The notes under the pieces are model-generated. The model ran no database searches and was not told the DNA's origin. It was given only the letters and a program-made list of their open reading frames with translations. This document shows, piece after piece, positions 7,893-18,200 of a DNA stretch of 64,000 nucleotides. The stretch's first letter is position 1; the number at the start of each line of letters is the position of its first letter. Location: positions 806,001 to 870,000 of the forward strand of contig NZ_JBBMQM010000001.1 in NCBI RefSeq assembly GCF_038900055.1, written 5' to 3'. The translations under genes and the position numbers were made by a program. Source of the DNA: Henriciella sp. AS95 (GTDB lineage: Bacteria; Pseudomonadota; Alphaproteobacteria; Caulobacterales; Hyphomonadaceae).

Positions 7893-8942
7893 TTAATTTG
7901 TGTCGAGCCCGAGCGCCGCTTCGATCGCTGCCCAGTCGACGACCTTGAAGTTCTGATCGACTTCCGGGTCCGGATTGGCGTCGTCCTGAACGATGAGGAT
8001 GCCGCGCGGATAGCCGGGCAGGGGCGCTGAGTTCACATCGAGACCGTCTGTATGGCTGACCGCGTCGACGCTGCCATCAGCGCTCTCGGTGACCGTGAAG
8101 ATACCGCGCGGCGCGTGCGGGGCTTTCAGGTCGTAAACGACGAAACGGTCTGCGGCCTGTGCGGATGCGACGAGATAACCCTCGCCGTTCTCGCCTTCCC
8201 AGATATCCATGCCTTCGACATCGGCGACGAGGCCGTTTGCGGCGGCGATTGTGTCAACGATTTCGGGGGTGCTGTCGGGATCGCGCAGGTCGAGTTTCCA
8301 GATGCCGTGCTCTTCCTCGCCGATGAACAGCACACCGGCGCGATCATCGACGACGCAGCCTTCGAGCTGTTTCGGGCCGAACTGGCCGACCTGCACTGTG
8401 CGGACGAGGTCGGCAGACGGCGCACCATAGGTGCCCGACCTTTTCCAGATCTGGATGGAGCCATCCTTGTAGGTCGGGATGGCGAGATAATCATCGCCGA
8501 TCCTGCCCATGCAGATGCCGTACGGCTCTTCCTTTTCGGTCGGGCTGTCGAACCAGTGGGAAACCGTCTCTGACGACGGGGCCATCGCGAACCATGAAAT
8601 CGCGTTGAACTCGTCGTTCGATGCCGCCGCGATGTTGCCGCGGACATCGACATTGTTCAGGCGGCCAACATCCAGGAACTGAACTTCGTCACCAGACAGA
8701 TTGTAGACGTGCAGGCCCTCCTCCTTGTTGGTGCCGAGGATCAGGCTCTTGGAGACGTAGTCGGGATTGACCCAGAGGGCCGGGTCATCGGCGCGGTCAC
8801 CAATGCCGGTCATGGGAGCCGTTTCAAAGCTGGCGGCGACGGGAATTGCAGCGATGCCGTCGTCAATCCAGACATCGTTGGTTTCACAGGCAGTAAGGGC
8901 GAAGGCGGAAATGGCGGTAAGTGCCAGGGCAGAAAATCTCAT
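7893..8942 (-). CDS. Beta-propeller phytase (3-phytase) lipoprotein
   Basis: 349 residues from ATG 8942 (AGGAT upstream); lipobox LTAC at Cys19. The protein matches the Bacillus-type beta-propeller phytase family (COG4247): DRADDPALWVNP, LILGTNKEEGLHVYNLSG, NNVDVR, EPYGICMG, QLEGCVVDD, LFIGEEEHGIWK, DVEGMDIW and a closing HTDGLDV. Acidic residues in these loops bind Ca2+ in the family, and the enzyme releases phosphate from phytate. It lies 79 bp downstream of a TonB-dependent receptor on the same strand, an arrangement known in several proteobacteria and consistent with import of inositol phosphates or their products. Confidence 0.88.
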   Translation of the reverse strand: MRFSALALTAISAFALTACETNDVWIDDGIAAIPVAASFETAPMTGIGDRADDPALWVNPDYVSKSLILGTNKEEGLHVYNLSGDEVQFLDVGRLNNVDVRGNIAAASNDEFNAISWFAMAPSSETVSHWFDSPTEKEEPYGICMGRIGDDYLAIPTYKDGSIQIWKRSGTYGAPSADLVRTVQVGQFGPKQLEGCVVDDRAGVLFIGEEEHGIWKLDLRDPDSTPEIVDTIAAANGLVADVEGMDIWEGENGEGYLVASAQAADRFVVYDLKAPHAPRGIFTVTESADGSVDAVSHTDGLDVNSAPLPGYPRGILIVQDDANPDPEVDQNFKVVDWAAIEAALGLDTN

Positions 8943-9021
8943 TTGGGAATATCCTGTCAAAGAGTCCTGCGGGCCGGATACGCTGATCGCACCGGCCCGC
9001 GCAATCGATGTTTGAGCCAGA

Positions 9022-11871
9022 CTAGTAAGTCATTCGGGCGCCGAAGACGACGGTGGTGCCGAACTCGTCATATTGCGAGAGACGGCGCTTGCTGCCGAAA
9101 TAGTAGTATTCAGGCTCATCGGTAAGGTTCTTGCCCTCAAGGTAAAGCTGGACATGGTCGTTCAGCTTGTACTTGGCCGACGCTTCGACAAGCGTGCGCT
9201 CATCGGTCATGCGGTCGAGGTTTTCTTCGGTGAGCTCATCAAGCTGGGCACCGCGGAAATTCGCCGACACGCGCAGGTCCCATGGCCCCTTGTCGTAGCC
9301 GAGAGCGATGTTCCAGACCGTATCGGACTGTTGCAGGAACGGCACCTTGCGGCCATCCGGCAGCGTGCTTTCAGAATCGGTCAGCGTCAGGTTGCCCGAC
9401 AGGAGGAAGCCATCCAGCGCCTCCGACACGTCTCCGAGGTCCTGGACATAGTTGAACTCAACACCGGTGATCTCGCTCTTGCCGACATTGATGTAGGTCT
9501 CGATCTCCTCGACATCGGCCAGCTGGGCATCAGTGAGATAGGTCAGGTCGACGGGCACGAGGGCGCGGAAGTCTGCGACCGGGATCAGGTCCCCATTGAT
9601 GTCTTCATCGCGTTCATAGGTCGCCGGATAGATCGCATTGTCGATCTCTTTGTAGAAGACGCCCATCGACAGCACGGAGAATTCGGTCGGGTAGAACTCG
9701 ATGCCGAGGTCGAAATTGTCCGCTTCGTATGGGTCGAGGTTCGGATTGCCGACTTCGAGCTCGTCGCGGTCGTCATTGAAGAGCGTGTAGGGCGCATATT
9801 CGCCAAAGGACGGGCGAACGACGGCAGCGTAATATGCGGCGCGGCCAATGATCTTGTCAGTAAAGTGGTACTTGGCGTTCACCGATGGCAGCCAGTGGCT
9901 GTAGTCGTTCGACACCTCGCGAGCCACAAGGTTTGCCGGATCATCCTCTTCGGCGAAGACGTTGCCGGTCAGATCGGTCTTGGTGTCTTCCATGCGAACA
10001 CCAGCCACGAGGGTCAGATCGCCGATGTCGAATGTGCCCATGCCGTAAACGGCCGTGATCGTTTCCTCGATGGTGAAATCTTCGGCGAGGCTGTCGAAGT
10101 TTGTTGCGTCCTCGTCCAGTTCGAAGGTTGGGCCAGCCCCATTGCGCAGGGCGGTGGTCAGGTTTGCGTCCGGCCACTCGACCATCGGGTTCGGCAGGCG
10201 CCAGCCTGACAGGAGGCGTGAGCCAACATAAGGCGAGAGGTTAAGGTCTTCATCGGCTTCCCAGAAGATGACATTCGCGTCGCGCGTCTTCTCACGGTCC
10301 CGCAGCTTTACACCGGCTTTCCAGGTGACCGGCGTGTTGCCGATTACGCTGTCATACTCGGCGTCAAAGCGCGCGGCGACTTCCTTGTCTTCGTTGGTGG
10401 TCTTTTCCTCCTCGAATGCGTCCATGATGTAGTTGGACGGGTCGTAAACGAGAGAGAGCACGTCGCCGGAGAGGACGGGCGTTTCAGGGTTGCTGAAGTC
10501 GAACACGACATTGGTGTCGGTCAGGCCGGCATCGGCGGCCGCATCCTGAATGTCTTCAAAGCGGAACGTGACATCGTGATTGTCGCTGTCGTCTTCTTCG
10601 GCGTAGGCGTAGGAGACCTCGTATTTGAAGTTCCAGTCATCCCAGGCGGTATCGCCGCCTAGCGAGTAAGTCTGGATTTGACGAACTTCGCGGCGCTTGC
10701 GCGCCTCCGCATCGACTTCGTTCAGTGGAACGGTCTGCGAGCCAGGGGCAATGATGCCGTCATCCTCAGAGTCGTCGAGGTCCTTGAACTCAAACTTGTT
10801 GCGAACTTCGTCATCTTCGTAATTGTTGAACAGGGTGCGCAGATAAAGGTCGGTGTTCTCGCTGAAGCGCCAGTCGAAGTTGCCCACAAAACCGAGGCGT
10901 TGGCGGTTCAGGTCGTACCAGCGCATCTCGTAGTCGTCATTGAGATAGCCGATGCCGTCGTCTGTGAGTCCGAACTCGCCGGTTTCATTGTTGTGCGTTT
11001 CGATGCTGAGGTCCTGATAGTTGACCGAAAGGGCAACGCCGATTGTGTCGGCGAAGGTGTCTGAATAGGTCAGGGTTGCCTTCGGGGAGACCTCTTCGGT
11101 GATCTCATTGTACGCCCCTTCAATCTTGCCCCGGATGAACCGGCCATCACGGTCAAACGCGGAGATCGTCTTCAGGTCGATCACACCGCCAAGCGTGTCG
11201 GCGTCGACATCCGGTGTCAGCGATTTCTGGACTTCGATGCCGTCGAGCAGATCCGACGGAACGCCGTCCAGCAGGACGCCGCGGCGATCTTCCGGCGAGG
11301 GCGTGCGAACGCCGTTGATGGAGGCGGCGATGAGGTCGGGGTTGATGCCGCGAATGGAAACATAGCGGCCTTCACCCTGGTCGGTCTTGATCGAGAGGCC
11401 GGGAACGCGGGAAAGCGAATCGGCGACCGTTGTGTCCGGGAAATTGCCCAGTCCGTCAGAATCGATCACCGAAATGATGGCGTCAGAGGCGCGCTGCTGG
11501 TTGATGGCGCCGGCCTGGGCCGCCGAAGACCCAACGACGAGGACGTTGTCGAGATAGCGAATATCGCCGCCGAGGCGGAAGTCAGCCGATGAGTCGCCCG
11601 TGATCGTAACGGTCTGGGTGATCGGATCTGCGCCGATATAGGAAACCGTGACATCATACTGACCGGCCGGGACGCCGGAGAAACGATAGTCGCCAAAGCG
11701 GCCGGTGCTGGTCGTACGGTTCAGACCTTCGATTTTGACCAGCGCGCCCTCCAGGGCGGCTTCGCCGGATCCATCGGTGACGGTGCCTTCAAGCACGTCG
11801 GCGTGCGCCATTTGTGCCAGTCCAAGGCTGACAACGCTGGCTGCTGCCAGCTTACCGAGTTTGAAATTCAT
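9022..11871 (-). CDS. TonB-dependent receptor with N-terminal carboxypeptidase-like domain
   Basis: 949 residues. I use ATG 11871 (GAGGGG 8 bases upstream) rather than the GTG three codons earlier. Signal peptide ending near AHA, then a beta-sandwich carboxypeptidase-regulatory-like domain (~27-108: VTDGSGEAALEGALVKIEG ... DYRFSGVPAGQYDVTV). The plug follows (~130-250: FPDTTVADSLSRVPGLSI, YVSIRGINP, PDVDADTLGGVIDLKT), then a 22-strand barrel ending in an aromatic residue (VVFGARMTY). This matches the large TonB receptors of Caulobacter and sphingomonads. The adjacent phytase suggests phytate or inositol phosphates as ligand; that is inference. Confidence 0.92.
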   Translation of the reverse strand: MNFKLGKLAAASVVSLGLAQMAHADVLEGTVTDGSGEAALEGALVKIEGLNRTTSTGRFGDYRFSGVPAGQYDVTVSYIGADPITQTVTITGDSSADFRLGGDIRYLDNVLVVGSSAAQAGAINQQRASDAIISVIDSDGLGNFPDTTVADSLSRVPGLSIKTDQGEGRYVSIRGINPDLIAASINGVRTPSPEDRRGVLLDGVPSDLLDGIEVQKSLTPDVDADTLGGVIDLKTISAFDRDGRFIRGKIEGAYNEITEEVSPKATLTYSDTFADTIGVALSVNYQDLSIETHNNETGEFGLTDDGIGYLNDDYEMRWYDLNRQRLGFVGNFDWRFSENTDLYLRTLFNNYEDDEVRNKFEFKDLDDSEDDGIIAPGSQTVPLNEVDAEARKRREVRQIQTYSLGGDTAWDDWNFKYEVSYAYAEEDDSDNHDVTFRFEDIQDAAADAGLTDTNVVFDFSNPETPVLSGDVLSLVYDPSNYIMDAFEEEKTTNEDKEVAARFDAEYDSVIGNTPVTWKAGVKLRDREKTRDANVIFWEADEDLNLSPYVGSRLLSGWRLPNPMVEWPDANLTTALRNGAGPTFELDEDATNFDSLAEDFTIEETITAVYGMGTFDIGDLTLVAGVRMEDTKTDLTGNVFAEEDDPANLVAREVSNDYSHWLPSVNAKYHFTDKIIGRAAYYAAVVRPSFGEYAPYTLFNDDRDELEVGNPNLDPYEADNFDLGIEFYPTEFSVLSMGVFYKEIDNAIYPATYERDEDINGDLIPVADFRALVPVDLTYLTDAQLADVEEIETYINVGKSEITGVEFNYVQDLGDVSEALDGFLLSGNLTLTDSESTLPDGRKVPFLQQSDTVWNIALGYDKGPWDLRVSANFRGAQLDELTEENLDRMTDERTLVEASAKYKLNDHVQLYLEGKNLTDEPEYYYFGSKRRLSQYDEFGTTVVFGARMTY

Positions 11872-11905
11872 CGAGTTCACCCCTCATTAAGAATGAGAGG
11901 CGGCT

Positions 11906-11923
11906 ATCAGTGTTACATGACTG
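11906..11923 (-). promoter_or_regulatory. Possible Pho box upstream of the receptor-phytase pair
   Basis: Read on the minus strand, CAGTCAT-GTAA-CACTGAT has the 7-4-7 direct-repeat layout of a PhoB site and fits the consensus at about 10 of 14 positions, the second half poorly. It lies 35-52 bp before the receptor ATG. The function of the downstream genes makes phosphate control plausible. Confidence 0.3.
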
Positions 11924-12037
11924 TTCGGCGACGTTTCAGTTTCAGTTCTGCAACAGATTTTCTCAACTTTTGTGACGAGGATTCCGCATCACAGTTGCTC
12001 CGCATCGTGTGGTTGCGTGCAGCGCAGCAATTTTCGA

Positions 12038-13546
12038 TCAGCGCTTTCGGCTGCCGAGGATTCCGCGAAGAACATAGCGGGTGAAGTCTCTGGCAAATGT
12101 GCGGGTTGCCGTCTTCACGGCCGCTTCTGCCGGGGTCTGACGACGCGAGCGCGATTTGGTGCGCGACTTCTTCTTCTCGATTTCCCGTTTGGCCTTTTCT
12201 TCTTCCTTGGCGAGCCGTTCGGCCTCCTTGGCGGCCTGCTCTTCCTTCTCCATCAGGATTTCGTAGGCTGACTCCCGGTCAATCGCCTCGTCATACGTCG
12301 CGGCGACAGGGCTGTCGGCCATGATCTCGGCGCGTTCCTTGTCAGTGATGGGGCCGAGGCGGGAAGATGGCGGGCGGATCAGGGTTCGCTGAACGACATG
12401 AGGCGCGGACTTCTCATCCAAGGTCGAGACGAGCGCCTCGCCTGTGCCGAGCTGGGTGATCACTTCTTCGGTGTCGAAATCCGGATTGGGCCGGAAACTG
12501 TCCGACGCGGCTTTGACGCCTTTGCGTTCCGTTGGCGTATAGGCGCGAAGGGCATGCTGAATACGGTTGCCCAGCTGGGCGAGGACGCTGTCTGGCAGGT
12601 CGCGCGGATTCTGGGTGACGAAATAGACACCCACGCCCTTGGAGCGGATCAGCCGGACGACCTGTTCGATCTTCGCCAGCAGGGCTTTGGGCGCATCATT
12701 GAAGAGCAGGTGGGCCTCATCAAAGAAGAAGACCAGCTTCGGCTTGTCGGGGTCACCGACTTCGGGAAGGCGTTCGAACAGCTCAGACAGCAACCACAGC
12801 AGGAACGTCGAATAGAGCTTCGGCGAATTGATGAGGCGGGTGGAGTCCAGAATGTTGACGATGCCGCGGCCATCGCGCGACGTGCGCATCAGGTCCATCA
12901 GGTCGAGCGCAGGCTCGCCGAAGAACTCCTCGGCGCCATCGCGCTCCAGGCCAAGCAGGCTGCGCTGGATGGCGGACAGCGAGGCTGTCGCGACATTGCC
13001 ATAGCGAAGCGAGACATCGTCGCGGACCTCTTTCTGCCCGAGATGGATGAGGAGCTTTTGCAGGTCTTTGAGATCCAGAAGGAGCAGGCCCTCATCATCG
13101 GCATATTCAAATGCGACGGTGAGAACGCCTTCCTGAGTCTCGGTGAGGTCCATCAGACGCGAGAGCAGGGTGGGGCCCATTTCCGAGATGGTGGCGCGGA
13201 CCGGGTGTCCCTTCTTGCCGAAGACATCCCAGAAGACGACAGGCGTGTCGTGATAGCTATAGTCCTCTGCAAAGCCGATCTTCGTGGCGCGGGACATGAA
13301 AGCATCGTGCAGTTTGAAATCTTCAGTGCCTGACTTGGCGAGCCCGGAAAGGTCGCCTTTCACATCGGCACAGAAAACGGGAACGCCCTGGTTTGAAAAG
13401 CCCTCGGCCAGAATCTGCAGCGTGACGGTTTTGCCTGTGCCGGTTGCACCTGCGATGATGCCGTGCCGGTTCGCGCGATTGAGAAGAAGCGTCTGGGCTT
13501 CATTCTGCTCCGGGCCGCCGCCGCCGACATAAATTGCATTCGCCAT
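12038..13546 (-). CDS. HerA/YjgR-type ATPase (DUF853)
   Basis: 502 residues from ATG 13546, preceded by AGGGAG. P-loop GATGTGKT at ~33-40 and Walker [13 protein letters not shown] near the middle; [33 protein letters not shown] is the sensor/arginine-finger region of HerA-FtsK-type ATPases. The C-terminal ~70 residues are a Lys/Glu-rich coiled coil ([26 protein letters not shown]) and then a basic tail. In YjgR the role is unknown; HerA proteins pump DNA together with a nuclease, but no NurA-type partner is nearby. Confidence 0.87.
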   Translation of the reverse strand: MANAIYVGGGGPEQNEAQTLLLNRANRHGIIAGATGTGKTVTLQILAEGFSNQGVPVFCADVKGDLSGLAKSGTEDFKLHDAFMSRATKIGFAEDYSYHDTPVVFWDVFGKKGHPVRATISEMGPTLLSRLMDLTETQEGVLTVAFEYADDEGLLLLDLKDLQKLLIHLGQKEVRDDVSLRYGNVATASLSAIQRSLLGLERDGAEEFFGEPALDLMDLMRTSRDGRGIVNILDSTRLINSPKLYSTFLLWLLSELFERLPEVGDPDKPKLVFFFDEAHLLFNDAPKALLAKIEQVVRLIRSKGVGVYFVTQNPRDLPDSVLAQLGNRIQHALRAYTPTERKGVKAASDSFRPNPDFDTEEVITQLGTGEALVSTLDEKSAPHVVQRTLIRPPSSRLGPITDKERAEIMADSPVAATYDEAIDRESAYEILMEKEEQAAKEAERLAKEEEKAKREIEKKKSRTKSRSRRQTPAEAAVKTATRTFARDFTRYVLRGILGSRKR

Positions 13547-13671
13547 GCTAGAACTCCCTGCCAGTTGCCATGAAGCTAGACGCAATTGCAGGTATCGGCA
13601 AAGCGCGCAATGGCTGCTCCAGATGGAACAGGACAAACGTGCATCGCTTGTACACCTGAAAGGAGGACATC

Positions 13672-13953
13672 ATGAGCAAACAGTCAAAGTGGCTCAATTT
13701 TCAGACCGACACCCATGCCAAGGTCTATCAGAGATATTCGTGGGTCTATGATTCCATTGACGCGCTCGCAGCCATTGCCTTCATTATTGGCTCAGCGCTA
13801 TTTTTCAGCGATAAGACACAGAATGCGGGGACCTGGCTGTTCCTGATCGGCTCATTTTTCTTTGCTGTCAGGCCGCTGGTTCATTTGGTGCGGGACTTTC
13901 ATATGGCGCGGTTGCCGGTAGAAGGTTCGGAGGGGGGAGACACTGACGAATGA
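13672..13953 (+). CDS. YrhK-domain small membrane protein
   Basis: 93 residues with two predicted membrane helices (~29-45, AAIAFIIGSALFFS, and ~52-68, TWLFLIGSFFFAVRPLV) and the conserved RPLVHLVRDFHMARLP of the YrhK domain. AAAGGAGG at 13659-13666 is a near-perfect ribosome-binding site. It overlaps the next gene by 4 bp (ATGA), so the two are a translationally coupled pair. Function unknown. Confidence 0.85.
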   Translation: MSKQSKWLNFQTDTHAKVYQRYSWVYDSIDALAAIAFIIGSALFFSDKTQNAGTWLFLIGSFFFAVRPLVHLVRDFHMARLPVEGSEGGDTDE

Positions 13954-15074
13954 CGATGCGATCCGGTATTGTCGGAATATGGATCATCGCTACGGGCGTG
14001 ATCATCGCGATGCTTTACCAGTCACGGTCCATCCTCGCGCCATTCGCGATGGCGGTTTTTCTTTTCCTGGTGATGGAGGGGTTCGCAAGGGCGATCCATA
14101 ACCAGATCGGATTCGTAGGACGAACGGTAAGCCGGGCATTCGCCATTCTTGCGGTCTTGTTGGGGTTCGGATTTTTTATCGCCTTGCTGGCGCAGGGGAT
14201 CGCTCAATTTGGCGGGCAGGCGAGCGATTATGAGACGCGCATCAACGAGTTGATTGCCGACATCTATGGCGTGCTGCAAATGGAAAGTGCGCCGACGCTG
14301 ACAGAAATCGTATTCAATGACACGGGTCAGAAATTCGTCGGCACGATCGCGACTGCCACCGGGGACCTTTCAGGCGACCTCGTCATCATTCTGATCTATG
14401 TTGCCTTCCTCTTCATCGCCCAGTCCGCTTGGGGCGCAAAGCTGGATCGGCTGTTTCCAGATTCCGGCAATCGCGACCGGGTGCGGGAGGTGGGCGATGC
14501 GGCCCGCAGAGGGATTGAGACCTATCTGTGGACCCAGACCGTCATATCGGCGCTGATCACAGGCCTGACCTATGTGACGCTGCTGGTCCTTCGGGTTGAA
14601 AATGCCCTATTTCTGTCGGCCCTGATCTTCGTTCTGAACTATATTCCGACGATCGGCTCGATCGTTGCCGCTTTTGTCCCTCTGTTGTTTGCGCTGGTGC
14701 AGCCGCAAGTGCCGGCCTGGATTCCGGGCGAAGGGACGAATGAGGGCTATATCTATGCGGGCATCGTGTTTCTCGGCGTCAGCTTCTGGCAGTTCATGAT
14801 CGGAAATTTCGTGCAACCAAGGATTATGGGCGAGACGCTGAATCTGTCCGCTCTGGTTGTTTTGCTGTCTTTGGCGATCTGGGGCGCGATCTGGGGAATC
14901 CCCGGCATGTTTCTGTCGGCCCCGCTCACTGTTCTGCTTATGATCTTGTTTTCACAGTCTTCTTCCACAAGATGGATTGCAATCTTGTTGTCTGCGGACG
15001 GAAAACCGGGTGATTTCGTTGCTGAACATGGCCATAGTGATAGTATTATCACTGCAGAAACTTCTGCTGACTAA
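13950..15074 (+). CDS. AI-2E family transporter-like membrane protein
   Basis: 374 residues with about eight hydrophobic segments. Family signatures are the N-terminal double helix (IIATGVIIAMLY ... FAMAVFLFLVMEGFARA), the long amphipathic segment after it, and the C-terminal VLNYIPTIGSIVAAFVPLLFAL and IWGIPGMFLSAPLTVLLMI. This superfamily includes TqsA/YdiK and Na+/H+ antiporter-like members; substrates are mostly unknown and autoinducer-2 transport should not be assumed. The ATGA overlap couples it to the YrhK gene. Confidence 0.88.
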   Translation: MTMRSGIVGIWIIATGVIIAMLYQSRSILAPFAMAVFLFLVMEGFARAIHNQIGFVGRTVSRAFAILAVLLGFGFFIALLAQGIAQFGGQASDYETRINELIADIYGVLQMESAPTLTEIVFNDTGQKFVGTIATATGDLSGDLVIILIYVAFLFIAQSAWGAKLDRLFPDSGNRDRVREVGDAARRGIETYLWTQTVISALITGLTYVTLLVLRVENALFLSALIFVLNYIPTIGSIVAAFVPLLFALVQPQVPAWIPGEGTNEGYIYAGIVFLGVSFWQFMIGNFVQPRIMGETLNLSALVVLLSLAIWGAIWGIPGMFLSAPLTVLLMILFSQSSSTRWIAILLSADGKPGDFVAEHGHSDSIITAETSAD

Positions 15075-15113
15075 GCTTGGCAAGATATGGGGATCAAATC
15101 ATAGTGTTCATTC

Positions 15114-15224
15114 GCAGCGGCACCTCTTGCCACTGCTCTTAGATCAGGCCTCCGCGTGCGTCCCCCCACCCAGCCTGCGGAGAGTCTGTAGGGCCCGTCA
15201 GACACGTCCCCGTTTGGCGGGCCC
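15114..15224 (-). other. Convergent intergenic region with three stacked hairpins
   Basis: Three inverted repeats lie between two convergent genes: GCAGCGGCA / TGCCACTGC (15114-15122, 15128-15136), CTCCGC / GCGGAG (15150-15155, 15177-15182) and GGGCCCG / CGGGCCC (15191-15197, 15218-15224). The one imperfect pair in the first stem is a G-U wobble only if the minus strand is transcribed, so the structure fits the 3' untranslated region of the NAD-GDH transcript. No T tract follows. Confidence 0.4.
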
Positions 15225-15254
15225 ATCCCGATCTCTCCTGATACCCACGATCTG

Positions 15255-18200
15255 CTAAGTCGACTGCGCCATGAAGTTGCGGACGGCATCGGCTGCCAGT
15301 GTGAATTGCGCGAAATTGGCTTTTGATGACGACAAGGCGTTGAGCTGTTGCACCAGTTGCTTGCGGTTGCCTTCGCGTTCGCTCAGCCAGCTGTCGGGCT
15401 CGCCGGAGCTTAGCGCCTGAGAGGCGGCATCCGCCTGGTGTCTGCGCAGGTCTTCGATCAGTCGGCGCGTGGCAAGACGTTCCCAATAGCTCGCATCGTC
15501 AAGATTGCGGGACGCTTCGGCCCGCAGGCGATCGAGGCGAAGGGCTTCGCCAATCTTCAGATAGGCTGAGAACGCATCTTCAAGATCGACGCCGGTTGAG
15601 GCGCAGATCGAAGCGAGGTCCACCCCGATCGGCAAAAGCGGCATCAGGGCGGCCCTGGCGGCCAGGTCTTCGGGGGCGCCAGCGTTTATAAGAGACTGGG
15701 TGCGCCGGCGCAGCTGGCTCAATTCGAACCCGCCAAGCGTATCGGCGAGCTTCTGGCCGAGGATTTCGAAGGCGGGCGCATAGGTATCGACGGCGTCCTG
15801 AACGCTCAGGTCGCGAGACTGTCTGTGCAGGGCCGCAATGATTTCAGCAATTGCGTCGGCGCCGAGCTGCTGAAGGTCCGTCTGGGCATCCGCGCTGATC
15901 TTGTTGTCGAGAGCGTGAATCGCCGCGCGATACTCGGCGTGTCCGAGCAGGACGCGCGCCGTTTCGAAGGCGCGGCAGATCGCGGCGTTCTCGCAATTTG
16001 TCCGTTCTCGAAGGCGCAGCAGCATCAGCGGCCCGCCAGCATCAATGAGCCTGTTCGCCAGAACGGTTGCGATGATTTCGCGGCGCAGCCGATGGGCCTG
16101 CATGGCGTCCGTGAACTTGTGCAGCTCGTCGGGGAAATAGCCGTCCAGTGTTTCGACAAACCACGGATCGTCCGGGACTTTCGACGCGATGATGTCATCG
16201 AACAGGGTAATCTTCGACCATGCCATGAGAACGGCGAGTTCCGGCCGGGTCAGCCATGATCTGGATTCGGCTCGCTCACGCATGTCCGACGTGGTCGGGA
16301 GGCCTTCAACCTGGCGATCGAGGACGCCGCGCTCCTCCAGATAGACCATGAGCCGTTCATTGGCTTCATGATCGCGCGCGGCTGTCGACTCCGCGAGCGA
16401 CAAGGCGCCGGTCTGGCTGTAATTGTGCGTCAGGACATGGGCCGCAACGTCATCGGTCATCTGGGCGAGCAGCGCGTTCCGCTTGCCGGAGGGCAGTTTG
16501 CCGTTTCGCATCGCCTGCGACAGCAGGATCTTTATGTTGACCTCGTGGTCGGAGCTGTCGACGCCTGCCGAATTGTCGATTGCGTCGGTATTGATGCGCC
16601 CGCCTTTCAAGGCAAACTCGATGCGTCCAGCCTGGGTGAGGCCGAGATTGGCCCCTTCGCCAATGACTTTCGCTTTGAGCTCACGGCCATTGACGCGGAT
16701 AGCGTCATTGGCGCGGTCGCCAGCGTCGCCATGTGTCTCGTGTGAGGCCTTTACGTAAGTGCCGATGCCGCCGAACCAGAGGAGTTCGCAGTCGGCCATG
16801 AGGAGGGCGTGCAGCACCTCGTCCGGGGTTGCCTCATCCTGACTGAGGCCCGTCAGCTTCTTGATCTGGTCAGTCAGAGTGATCGACTTCGCCGATCTCT
16901 CAAAGATGCCACCGCCTTCGGAAATCAGCGACTGGTCATAGTCCATCCAGGATGACCGCGGCAGATCAAACATGCGCTGGCGCTCTTCCCAAAGACGGTG
17001 CGGATCCTGCGGGTCAGGATCGATGAAGATGTGCATGTGGTTGAAGGCCGCCTGCAGCCGGATTTCCTTCGACAGGAGCATGCCATTGCCAAAGACGTCG
17101 CCCGACATGTCGCCGCATCCAATGACGGTGAACGGTTCGGTCTGGATGTCCTTGCCCATCTCGCGGAAATGGCGTTTCACCGCTTCCCAGGCGCCGCGGG
17201 CGGTGATGCCCATCTTCTTGTGGTCATAGCCTGCAGACCCGCCAGAGGCGAAGGCGTCGCCGAGCCAGAAGCCGTGCTCGAGGCTGATCTCATTGGCGAT
17301 GTCGGAGAAAGTCGCCGTGCCCTTGTCGGCTGCGACGACGAGATAGGGGTCATCGCCGTCCCAGATGACAGTGTTCTCAGGGTGGTGGACGTCATGGTCA
17401 ACCAGGTTGTCCGTCAGGTCGAGCAGCGAATTGATAAAGGTTCGGTAGGCGGAAATGCCGCCCTGATTACGCTCTTCACGCGTGGCATTCGCAGCGATCT
17501 GTTTGGGAAAGAATCCGCCTTTGGAGCCGACGGGCACGATAACCGCGTTCTTGACCTGCTGCGCCTTGACCAGGCCCAGAACTTCGGTTCGGAAATCGTC
17601 CCGGCGGTCGGACCAGCGAAGTCCGCCGCGAGCGACCGGGCCAAACCGGCAATGCACGCCTTCGACTTGGGGACTGGACATGAAAATTTCGCGGAATGGC
17701 TTGGGTGCCGGGAGGTCCGTGATCTCCTGGCTGGCGATCTTGAAGCTGATGAAGGGGTAAGGTGTGCCGTCTGGCTGGCGCTGCCAGAAATTGGTGCGCT
17801 GGATGGCCAGGATCAGGCGCGTGAGGCGACGAATGACGCGGTCTTCGTCGAGGGACGAGACCTCATTCAGACGCGCTTCGATTTGCTGTTGTTTAGAGAG
17901 GGCGAGCGCCATGCGCTCTGACAGGGTCTCGGGCCGGGAAGGGTCAAACCGTATCGAGAAGAGCTCAAGCAGGGCGCGCGTCAGTTTCGGATGGCGTTTC
18001 AGCGCCTCGATTTGCGTGCTGCGCGCCGGGTCGAGGCCCGTCTGGTGACGGTAGGCACAAAGCGCCCGGCAGAGGGCCGCCTCGCGCCAGTCAGCGCCAA
18101 CCGACAGGACGAGGCCATTGAAGCGGTCATCTTCTGTCTGTCCCATCCAGACAGAAACAAAAGCCTCTTCGAAAAGTGAGGCAAAGGCTTCGAGGTCGAG

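Noticed and set aside
9022-11871. Iron-siderophore receptor assignment for the TonB receptor
   Set aside because: The carboxypeptidase-like domain and phytase neighbour fit nutrient uptake better, and no siderophore genes are nearby.
11881-12037. Small RNA or extra gene between the TonB receptor and the HerA-like gene
   Set aside because: The stretch has no open frame or strong stem; it reads as a leader region only.
13950-15074. Quorum-sensing autoinducer-2 transporter
   Set aside because: Only the superfamily name suggests it; no lsr or lux genes are present and most members carry other solutes.
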